Part shown: piece after piece, positions 25,765 to 33,293 of the stretch
Layout: each line of letters opens with the position of its first letter
Numbering within the stretch: position 1 is the stretch's first letter
Assembly (NCBI RefSeq): GCF_031585635.1
Contig: NZ_CP134196.1
Location: forward strand, 1,550,001-1,614,000
Origin: Paraburkholderia sp. FT54
Lineage (GTDB): Bacteria > Pseudomonadota > Gammaproteobacteria > Burkholderiales > Burkholderiaceae
Direction: 5' to 3'
Length of the DNA: 64,000 nt
Position numbers and translations under genes: made by a program
The notes under the pieces: generated by a model
What the model was told of the DNA's origin: nothing
Seen by the model: only the letters and a program-made list of their open reading frames with translations
Databases searched by the model: none

Positions 25765-27120
25765 ATGTCAGACAACCTCCTTCCCCAATCGCCCTCTCGC
25801 CGTCGTTTTGTCAGCGTAGCCGCGGCGGCCGTCGCTGCCGGCTCATTGAGTCAGTTCGCTTTTGCGGAAACGAATCAAGCGACGACTGAAGTTGCTCCGG
25901 CGACGGGCGGCGACAAGAGGGCCATTCGCCCGCTCCGCGTGCATGTGCCGGAATCGCAACTGATCGACTTGCGCCGACGCATCAAGGCGACGAGATGGCC
26001 CGATCGCGAGACCGTCACCGATAACTCGCAAGGCGTGCCGCTCGCGATGATTCAGGAACTCGCGCGCCATTGGGCGACTGACTACGATTGGCGCAAGTGC
26101 GAGGCGAAGCTCAACTCGTTGCCGAATTTCGTGACCGAGATCGACGGACTCGACATTCATTTCATTCACGTCCGTTCGAAGCATGAAAATGCGATGCCAC
26201 TGATCGTCACACACGGATGGCCCGGCTCGGTGATCGAGCAGTTCAAGATCATCGATCCGCTGACCAATCCAACCGCATATGGCGCGAGTGCGTCAGACGC
26301 ATTTCATCTGGTCATTCCGTCTTTGCCTGGTTACGGATTTTCAGGCAAGCCAACCACGACCGGCTGGGGCCCGGAGCATACCGCGCGCGCGTGGGTCGTC
26401 CTCATGAAGCGCCTTGGATACGCGAAATTTGCCGCGCAAGGCGGCGATCTGGGAGGCGTTGTCTGCAACGTAATGGCTAAGCAGGCGCCACCGGAATTGT
26501 TAGGCATCCATGTTAACTTCCCGGCTACTGTTCCGCCGGAAATCGCCAAGGCGCTTCAGGCGGGCGATCCACCGCCGGCCAACCTCTCTGCCGACGAAAA
26601 GCACGCTTACGACCAACTGAGTTCAGCGGCCATGAAGCGGCGCGCTTATGCATTGGAGATGGGCACACGTCCGCAGACGCTCTCCGGACTGTCGGACTCT
26701 CCCGTCAGCCTCGCGAGCTGGCTGCTCGATCACGGCGACGGGTATGAGCAGCCGGCGGCGGCACTAACCTCGGCTGTGTTCGGGCGCCCCGTCAATGGGG
26801 AATCGGCTGGAGACTTGACGCGCGACGATGTACTCGACGACATCACACTCTACTGGTTGACGAACACGGGAATTTCCGCGGCACGGTTCTATTGGGAGTC
26901 TCACTTCAACTTCCTGGCCGCCGCCGATGTTTCCGTCCCCGCCGCGGTCAGCGTATTTCCACGCGAGAACTATCAGGCCCCGCGCAGTTGGACTGAACGG
27001 GCGTATCACAACCTGATCTATTACAACAGGCTCGATAAAGGCGGCCACTTCGCGGCGTGGGAACAACCGCGATTATTTGCCGAAGAGGTTCGCGCGGGCT
27101 TGAGGCCGCTGCGCACGTAG
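25765..27120 (+). CDS. Tat-exported epoxide hydrolase (alpha/beta hydrolase)
   Basis: 451 residues from the ATG at 25765 (cggaga upstream). A twin-arginine signal (SRRRFVSVAAAAVAAGSL, cleavage near AFA) suggests periplasmic location of a folded enzyme. The N-terminal EHN domain (VHVPESQLIDLRRRIKATRW) is typical of the microsomal-type epoxide hydrolase group. Active-site elements are HGWPGS (oxyanion region), GGDLGG with the nucleophilic Asp, and GGHFAAWEQP with the catalytic His. It would open epoxides to diols. The LAL regulator gene directly upstream is probably its activator. Confidence 0.9.
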   Translation: MSDNLLPQSPSRRRFVSVAAAAVAAGSLSQFAFAETNQATTEVAPATGGDKRAIRPLRVHVPESQLIDLRRRIKATRWPDRETVTDNSQGVPLAMIQELARHWATDYDWRKCEAKLNSLPNFVTEIDGLDIHFIHVRSKHENAMPLIVTHGWPGSVIEQFKIIDPLTNPTAYGASASDAFHLVIPSLPGYGFSGKPTTTGWGPEHTARAWVVLMKRLGYAKFAAQGGDLGGVVCNVMAKQAPPELLGIHVNFPATVPPEIAKALQAGDPPPANLSADEKHAYDQLSSAAMKRRAYALEMGTRPQTLSGLSDSPVSLASWLLDHGDGYEQPAAALTSAVFGRPVNGESAGDLTRDDVLDDITLYWLTNTGISAARFYWESHFNFLAAADVSVPAAVSVFPRENYQAPRSWTERAYHNLIYYNRLDKGGHFAAWEQPRLFAEEVRAGLRPLRT

Positions 27121-27242
27121 ATGCCTGCTTGCCGGACTCGGACTACTGACCGCCAAAGCGCAAACCGTCCTGGTTGAATACATCGAACCCGGGCGTCAGG
27201 GGATGGAGGCCGCTCTCAGGAGATCGTCCATTGGCGTTGCGA

Positions 27243-29291
27243 TTAAAGATCCAGCGTCACGCCCGCATTCCCAGCAACCGGATGCGCCATGCAAACAAGC
27301 GCTGCGCCTGGTTCGATCTGCGCCTCGACTTCGCCGTTGTACTCGACCTTGCCCAACAACAGGCGGGTCGAACACGTACCGCATATACCCGATCGGCAAC
27401 TCGACGGCGCGTCGATACCGTGCGCTTCGGCAAGTTCGAGCAGGCTGCCGTCGCGCGGCAGCCATTGGATCGTGCGTTCTGAGCGCGCGAAGGTCACTTG
27501 CACGGCGTCGGTGTCTTGCGCTGGGGTCTCTGCTGCCTTCATCTCGCCCGTTGCAACAACCGCACGCTTCACGCTCGCAGGACCGAAAGACTCGAACCGG
27601 ATACGCTCATCCGCGATGTTCAATCCGCGCAGGCCTTCATATAAATCACGCATGAACTGCACGGGGCCGCATAGATAAAAGTCGTAGTCATCGAAAGGAA
27701 GGACGCGCTTTAACGCATCGATGCTCACACGTCCGACCGACACACCTTGCGCCAACCCATCGGCGACGCTGTCGAAAAGATGCAGGGAAAGCGCCGAATC
27801 GCGCGCCGCAAGCTCTTTCAATTGCGCACTGAACGGACGTTCGCGATCACTACGCGCGCCGTGAAAGAAGAACAGCCGCTTCGCTCGCGCATCCTCACTG
27901 CGCGATGCCGCCAGCGCGTGCCGAACCATCGACATCATCGGCGTGATGCCGATGCCGGCCGAGATAAAGACGGCGGGCCGCGGGCTGTCTTCATCGTAGA
28001 TAAACGCACCGCGCGGCTTCATCGCTTCGATTTGCGTCCCGGCAACGAGGTGCTCATGCAGCCATTTCGAAGCGATGCCTTCGCGCTTCACACTGATTCG
28101 GCAACGCCGCGGATCGTGTGCATCGGAGAGCGTGTAGGTACGCGTCAACGGCGCGTCGGAGCCAGACACCGGCACGCGGATCGGCAGAAATTGCCCCGGC
28201 TTGTACAGCGGCAATGGCGCACCGTCGATCGATTCGAAGTAAAAGGAACGAATCGACGCTGTCTCATCGATCACGGCCGCAACCTTCAGTTTGTGCCAGG
28301 GCGAGGCAACCGCAGGCTTACGCACCGCCGCCGCAAACTGCGGCGCGAACTCGACCTCGGACCAACGAAACGGCAACGCGCTCCGGCTGCGCCGCACTTC
28401 CTGCACGTGAAAACGCACGAGCCGTTGCGCGCCTTCGAATGCAGCCAGTTCCGCGCCGTCCCAGACGATCTCCGCGCGCACCGCGAGATACAGCAGATCG
28501 CCAGTCGCAAAGTCGATAAACAACAGCCCCGCGCGCGGATCGTGGATCAGGTTGCCGATCGTATTGAAGAAATTGTTGCCGCTGTAGTCGGGCGTCGTCA
28601 GCGTGCGCTCATCGTCGACACGAATGAAGCCGGGTGCGCCGCCGCGATGCGAGACGTCGGCGCCGCGAGCAGGATCCGCGTCGTCACCCAGATTCGCGCT
28701 CGCGATGAAAAACGTATCCGCCCTCGTCAATAACGCGCGGTCGGCGTCACTGAGTTGCCCGGCAATTTCGGGCGGCGTGGAAGCTCGAGATGCACGCTGC
28801 TCCACCCAGGTCGGCGTACGGCTCTGGATGTACTTGTTGCAGTTGCCAAAGCTCTGGCGAACCTCGAGTGTCAACGCCGCCCCGTCCGCCGACGTCACCA
28901 CGCCGTTGATCCGGTTGCGCCGGCGGGTCTGCGGCTGCAGCCCAAGGCCGCCGATCATCGCTCCCGTCTGCCAGCCGTCCGCGAGCGGATCGCCCGGCAA
29001 CAGACCGCCTTCGATGCGCAACGTTCGCGCATCCGGCGACGACACGAAACCCGGCGTGCCGGCGCGCACCGTCGCCCACGGTTGCCCGTGCGCGTCGACA
29101 CCGCCGAACACCATGAACGGCAGCTCGGCGAAAAACTTACGGTGCTGGTCCGGCATATAGCGGCGAATCCCCCGGCGTCCTGATGCTTCGGCCACGCTTC
29201 TCACCCCGGCACGCTGCTGCGCGGCGACTTCGCCCTCATGAAACGGCGAGGCCTCGACGCCCCAGCTATTCAATGGGATAAAGGTGGACAT
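27243..29291 (-). CDS. Fused pyridoxamine-5'-phosphate-oxidase-like / ferredoxin reductase / [2Fe-2S] protein
   Basis: 682 residues in three parts. An N-terminal split-barrel flavin domain of the PNPOx type (residues about 40-300) includes the segment GFIRVDDERTLTTPDYSGNN. An FAD/NAD(P)H reductase module (about 330-590) follows, with RTYTLSDAHD for FAD and SAGIGITPMMSMV for NAD(P)H. A plant-type [2Fe-2S] ferredoxin comes last, with CRSGICGTC and a distal Cys (ALVCMA). Electrons would flow from NAD(P)H via FAD and the iron-sulfur cluster to the N-terminal flavin or an external acceptor. The GST gene is 33 bp upstream on the same strand, so a shared redox or detoxification role is likely. Confidence 0.88.
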   Translation of the reverse strand: MSTFIPLNSWGVEASPFHEGEVAAQQRAGVRSVAEASGRRGIRRYMPDQHRKFFAELPFMVFGGVDAHGQPWATVRAGTPGFVSSPDARTLRIEGGLLPGDPLADGWQTGAMIGGLGLQPQTRRRNRINGVVTSADGAALTLEVRQSFGNCNKYIQSRTPTWVEQRASRASTPPEIAGQLSDADRALLTRADTFFIASANLGDDADPARGADVSHRGGAPGFIRVDDERTLTTPDYSGNNFFNTIGNLIHDPRAGLLFIDFATGDLLYLAVRAEIVWDGAELAAFEGAQRLVRFHVQEVRRSRSALPFRWSEVEFAPQFAAAVRKPAVASPWHKLKVAAVIDETASIRSFYFESIDGAPLPLYKPGQFLPIRVPVSGSDAPLTRTYTLSDAHDPRRCRISVKREGIASKWLHEHLVAGTQIEAMKPRGAFIYDEDSPRPAVFISAGIGITPMMSMVRHALAASRSEDARAKRLFFFHGARSDRERPFSAQLKELAARDSALSLHLFDSVADGLAQGVSVGRVSIDALKRVLPFDDYDFYLCGPVQFMRDLYEGLRGLNIADERIRFESFGPASVKRAVVATGEMKAAETPAQDTDAVQVTFARSERTIQWLPRDGSLLELAEAHGIDAPSSCRSGICGTCSTRLLLGKVEYNGEVEAQIEPGAALVCMAHPVAGNAGVTLDL

Positions 29292-29324
29292 GACCGGACT
29301 CCGGTGTGGTGAAGGATCAGCCGC

Positions 29325-29966
29325 TCATTCGGCGAGCAGCCCTGCTTTTGTCGTCGGCATCGCGACGAAGCGCGGCAAGGCCTCGACGCGGCGCAACCAC
29401 GCACGAATGTTCGGATACGGGTCGAGCGACACGCCGCCTTCCGGCGCATGCGCGATGTAGGTATGCGCGGCGATGTCGGCGATCGTCACGTGATCACCCG
29501 CTGCGAACGGCTTGTTCGCCAGTTCGCGGTCGAGCACGCCGAACAGCTTCACGGCAATCTGCTTTGCGGCTTCGTGATCGTGTGGCGCACCAAACACGGT
29601 GACGAGCCGCGCGGTGCACGGCCCATAAGCGACCTGGCCCGCCGCGAGCGACAGCCAGCGCTGCACCGCGGCCGCGCCGGGCGGATCATCCGGCAGCCAC
29701 GAGGCATCGCCGTAACGCTTCGCCAGATACACGAGAATGGCGTTCGAATCGAACAGCGTGATGTCGCCGTCCTGAATCGTCGGCACCTGGCCGAACGGGT
29801 TGAGCGCGAGATACTCCGGCTTGCGGTTGTCGCCGGCCTTCATATCCAGTTCGACGACTTCGAACGGCAGATCGAGCAGTGTCAAAAACAGCTTCACCCG
29901 ATGGCCGTGGCCGGAAAGCAGCGTTGTATACAGACGGATCGGCTGGGCAGGTTGGGCAGCGTGCAT
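29325..29966 (-). CDS. Glutathione S-transferase
   Basis: 213 residues from the ATG at 29966 (ggag 6 nt upstream); the longer frame to 30056 would overlap the divergent promoter. The N-terminal thioredoxin-like domain has TTLLSGHGHRVKLFL, NPFGQVPTIQDGD with the cis-Pro, and the glutathione-binding pair in LFDSNAILVYLA. The C-terminal helical domain contains the N-capping motif HVTIADIAAHTY. It conjugates or reduces electrophiles with glutathione. It lies just upstream of the flavin-ferredoxin fusion gene and is divergent from a LysR regulator. Confidence 0.92.
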   Translation of the reverse strand: MHAAQPAQPIRLYTTLLSGHGHRVKLFLTLLDLPFEVVELDMKAGDNRKPEYLALNPFGQVPTIQDGDITLFDSNAILVYLAKRYGDASWLPDDPPGAAAVQRWLSLAAGQVAYGPCTARLVTVFGAPHDHEAAKQIAVKLFGVLDRELANKPFAAGDHVTIADIAAHTYIAHAPEGGVSLDPYPNIRAWLRRVEALPRFVAMPTTKAGLLAE

Positions 29967-30076
29967 GACAGGCTCCGGAAAGCGGGAAGGAATGGAGCGA
30001 GCATAATGCGCACGCGCTACCCGGCGGAAGCCTGATAATCCGGGAAACACAATCAATCGAAGATGGACAATCCACC

Positions 30077-31003
30077 ATGGCCGACGTACGCGACGTAAAC
30101 CTGAACCGGCTGGCGATCTTCGTCGCGGTCGTCGACGCGGGCTCGCTGACCGCCGCGGCAGCGCGTCTGGGCCTCGCCAAAACGATGGTCAGCACACACC
30201 TGCAGCGGCTCGAGGCCGAGGTGGGCGCGAGTCTGCTGGTCCGCACGACCCGGCGGCTCGGTTTGACCGAAGCGGGCCGCGCGTTCTACGAGGCCAGCGT
30301 GAAAATCCTGCGTGCCACCGAAGATGCGCTGGCGGCGGTCGGCGGCGAAACAGCGCCCGTGCGCGGCACGTTACGCGTCAGTTCGCCGATCGATTACGGC
30401 TCTCTGGCCGTCGCGCCCGCGCTCGTCGAACTGCGCCGTACCCATCCGCAACTCAATGTCGAGCTGTTGTGCAGCGATCAATATGTGGATCTGATCGCGG
30501 AGGGCATCGACGTCGCGATTCGCCTCGGCAGGCTCGCCGATTCCAACTACCGCGCGGTGAAACTCGGCAGCTTCGTCAAGTGGGTCGTCGCGAGTCCGGA
30601 TTTCGTCGAGATATGGGGGCAGCCGCAGACGCCCGCCGAATTGTCGGCAATGCCCTTCTGCGCGTTGACCGTCTTGCCGCGTCCGCTGACGCTCGACCTG
30701 CGGCGCAACAACGGCAATAGCAAAAGCGATGGCGACGCCGAAACCGTGCGCTGTGAAAACGCGCTGCTGGTGAACACCGCCGACGCCTGCCGTGCGGCGA
30801 CGCTCGCGGGCGGAGGCTTCGGTCTGTTGACGGACTTCTCGATTGGCGGTGACATCGCAGCCGGACGATTGATTCGCCTGCTACCGGAATGGGCGACCGA
30901 GCCCGCGAGTATTCAGGCTATATTTCCGCCCACCAGCCATCCTCCGGTAAAAGTGCGGGCGCTGATCGAGACGTTCAAGAAGCAGCTCGACCGCGCATCG
31001 TGA
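30077..31003 (+). CDS. LysR-type transcriptional regulator
   Basis: 308 residues. The N-terminal helix-turn-helix (NRLAIFVAVVDAGSLTAAAA, then GLAKTMVSTHLQRLEAEVGA) is joined to a C-terminal effector-binding domain of the CrgA/AaeR-like group. It is divergent from the GST gene (110 bp apart), the likely target together with the fused oxidoreductase gene. It also lies 288 bp upstream of the beta-lactamase gene on the same strand. Unlike AmpR it is not divergent from the beta-lactamase gene. Confidence 0.9.
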   Translation: MADVRDVNLNRLAIFVAVVDAGSLTAAAARLGLAKTMVSTHLQRLEAEVGASLLVRTTRRLGLTEAGRAFYEASVKILRATEDALAAVGGETAPVRGTLRVSSPIDYGSLAVAPALVELRRTHPQLNVELLCSDQYVDLIAEGIDVAIRLGRLADSNYRAVKLGSFVKWVVASPDFVEIWGQPQTPAELSAMPFCALTVLPRPLTLDLRRNNGNSKSDGDAETVRCENALLVNTADACRAATLAGGGFGLLTDFSIGGDIAAGRLIRLLPEWATEPASIQAIFPPTSHPPVKVRALIETFKKQLDRAS

Positions 31004-31291
31004 CGGCGCGGACGGTGGCCCATGACCGGGACACGGGAAATTTCGCCGCGCCTCAGAACGAATGCCGCATGCCGAGCTGACTACCGACGAGCGGCTCGAC
31101 CCTTTCGTGCGCATGCGGGCGGAGACGGCGTTTCATCCGTCGTGTTCGTGCAACCCACAAGAATTTCTTTACCCTCACGCAACTTATCCTCGATTGTCAG
31201 CGCTCTGCAAAAGTCGGATAGTGCGGGCTCAAGACGCCCCGAACGCTTTTGGAGCGCATCCGCCGACAAGACATTCAAGGAAACGCGAGAG

Positions 31292-32464
31292 ATGAAGTTC
31301 AAAACCCTCAGCCTCACGGCGACCGTGGTCTTTGCGTTGTGCGCGACCGCCCCAGTGAGCCGCGCAGCCGACACCACGCAAGACGCCATCAAACGAACGG
31401 TCGACGCGGCGATCCAGCCGCTCATGGCGAAAGACGGCATTCGTGGCATGGCGATCGGCATTGTCGCCGGTGGCAAGGCTTATGTGTACAACTATGGCGC
31501 AGCATCGACGGAAACCAATCAGCCCGTGACGCCCGACACGCTGTTCGAACTCGGCTCGGTCAGCAAGACCTTTACGGCGACGCTGGCAACGTATGCGCAG
31601 CTCAGCGGTGATCTTTCGTTGTCGGATCCGACCAGCAAATATCTGCCCGTGCTTCAGGGCAGCCAGTTCGGCAACGTGAAGCTCGTCAACCTGGGCACGC
31701 ACACGCCCGGCGGCCTGCCGTTGCAAGTGCCGGACGGGATCCATACCGATGCCGAACTCATGCAGTATTTCAAGGCATGGCAGCCCAGTTGCGCACCGGG
31801 CACCTGCCGGACTTACGCCAATCCCGGCATCGGCACGCTCGGCCTGATCACGGCAAAGAGCATGGGACAGGATTTCACGGTGCTACTCCAACAAAGCCTG
31901 TTTCCCGCGATGGGATTGAAGAACAGCTATATCGACGTGCCGCCGGCGCGGATGCCGGATTACGCGCAAGGCTACAAGAAGGATGGCGCACCCATCCGCA
32001 TGACACCGGGCGTGCTGTCCGCCGAAGCCTATGGCGTCAAGTCTACCGCGGCCGACATGACGCGCTTCCTGCAGGCGAACATGAATCTGCTCCAGCTCGA
32101 TGCGAAGCTGCAGCGGGCGATCACGCAGACGCACATTGGCTACTTCAAGGCCGGCGTACTGACTCAGGATCTGATCTGGGAGCAATACGCGTATCCGGTC
32201 GCGTTGAAGACGTTGTTGGCTGGCAATTCGTCGACGATGGCTTTGAACGCCACGCCCACTGCCGAAATCAAGCCGCCGCTCGCGCCTCGACAGGATGTCT
32301 GGATCAACAAGACGGGGTCGACCAATGGCTTTGGCGCGTACGTGGCCTTCATTCCGGAGAAGCAGTTGGGCATCGTCATGCTCGCCAACAGGAACTTCCC
32401 GAACGAGGCTCGGGTAGCTGCCGCTTATGAGATTTTGACGGCGCTTGCTGACGCTTCGCATTGA
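31292..32464 (+). CDS. Class C beta-lactamase (AmpC-type)
   Basis: 390 residues from the ATG at 31292; the frame is open from 31022 but the signal peptide starts here ([17 protein letters not shown], cleavage near SRA-ADT). All class C motifs are present: S89-V-S-K92 with the nucleophilic Ser, Y175-A-N177 and K340-T-G342. The phrase [16 protein letters not shown] is very close to classical AmpC. It acts in the periplasm on cephalosporin-type beta-lactams. No AmpR-like gene is divergent from it, so expression may be low and constitutive. An esterase of the same fold is a less likely alternative given the full motif set. Confidence 0.9.
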   Translation: MKFKTLSLTATVVFALCATAPVSRAADTTQDAIKRTVDAAIQPLMAKDGIRGMAIGIVAGGKAYVYNYGAASTETNQPVTPDTLFELGSVSKTFTATLATYAQLSGDLSLSDPTSKYLPVLQGSQFGNVKLVNLGTHTPGGLPLQVPDGIHTDAELMQYFKAWQPSCAPGTCRTYANPGIGTLGLITAKSMGQDFTVLLQQSLFPAMGLKNSYIDVPPARMPDYAQGYKKDGAPIRMTPGVLSAEAYGVKSTAADMTRFLQANMNLLQLDAKLQRAITQTHIGYFKAGVLTQDLIWEQYAYPVALKTLLAGNSSTMALNATPTAEIKPPLAPRQDVWINKTGSTNGFGAYVAFIPEKQLGIVMLANRNFPNEARVAAAYEILTALADASH

Positions 32465-32636
32465 ACACCCGGCGGCTCAGCGAGCGTCGCCGGCGCGCGC
32501 AACTGGCTGCGCCCCGCCGCTCTCATCATCTTCACTTCGACTTCCACACGCGCGGATCGCGACGCCTGGAACCGCAAACGTGCCCGCGCCGCGCCGGCAA
32601 TGCGCGAGCGGTTTGAACGAGACCGCTCGCCGCGCC

Positions 32637-33293
32637 TTACGACATCAGCGGCTCGGCCGCGTCGAGCATGATCTTGACGAAGTAGTCCGCAAAGCTGCGG
32701 CGCACGACAATGTCGAAACTGTTCGCGCCGGTGGGCAGCAACGTCATCGATGCCTTGAAGTAGTGGCTCTGCGCGCACTGCCCTTCGCCAAATAGTTTGG
32801 GATGCAGATCGAGTGGACAACCGCGCGACAGCACCTCACGTGTGTGCGTGCCGCTGATTTCGAGCACCGTGTAGCCGCTGCCGATATCCACCGCCGACGC
32901 GAACACGCCCACGAACGCGGCGCCGAGTTTCGCCTGCAATGGGGCCGTTCGCGTCGCGTCGTGCGTGGTGGCCGAGCGCACCAGCCACTCATCCGGGCCG
33001 AGCCATATCACGTCGTAGCCGTTGCCGCGCGCCACCGTGTTCGCCTTCTCAGGCGGACGGCAGCCGATCACGCTCTCCACGGCCCGCACGAACGCCGCGT
33101 CACGCGTATCGCCGCGCATGTTGACCAGCTCCAGAAACGGCCGCTCACCCAATCTGAACGCCGCGGATGCCGTCGCCTGATGCTTCTTTAGCAGCCCATG
33201 CGCGCCCACCAGGGGCGACTCCTGCCACACGCCCATTTGCTTGCCGACAGCATGATTCACGACCGACGCCGTCCCCTTGGTTTCATTCCACAT
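32637..33293 (-). CDS. soxG: Sarcosine oxidase gamma subunit
   Basis: 218 residues from the ATG at 33293, which overlaps the last 11 bases of soxA; the site aaggagc lies inside soxA. The phrases FLELVNMRGD, VIWLGPDEWL and GSGYTVLEISGTHTREVL are typical of the SoxG/gamma family, which resembles the folate-binding glycine-cleavage T-protein fold. It is a structural part of the heterotetrameric enzyme that demethylates sarcosine to glycine with formation of 5,10-methylene-THF and H2O2. It is the last gene of soxBDAG. Confidence 0.93.
   Translation of the reverse strand: MWNETKGTASVVNHAVGKQMGVWQESPLVGAHGLLKKHQATASAAFRLGERPFLELVNMRGDTRDAAFVRAVESVIGCRPPEKANTVARGNGYDVIWLGPDEWLVRSATTHDATRTAPLQAKLGAAFVGVFASAVDIGSGYTVLEISGTHTREVLSRGCPLDLHPKLFGEGQCAQSHYFKASMTLLPTGANSFDIVVRRSFADYFVKIMLDAAEPLMS

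Noticed and set aside
30077..32464. An ampR-ampC pair
   Set aside because: The LysR gene is not divergent from the beta-lactamase gene, is 288 bp away, and faces the GST gene instead; AmpR linkage is not supported.
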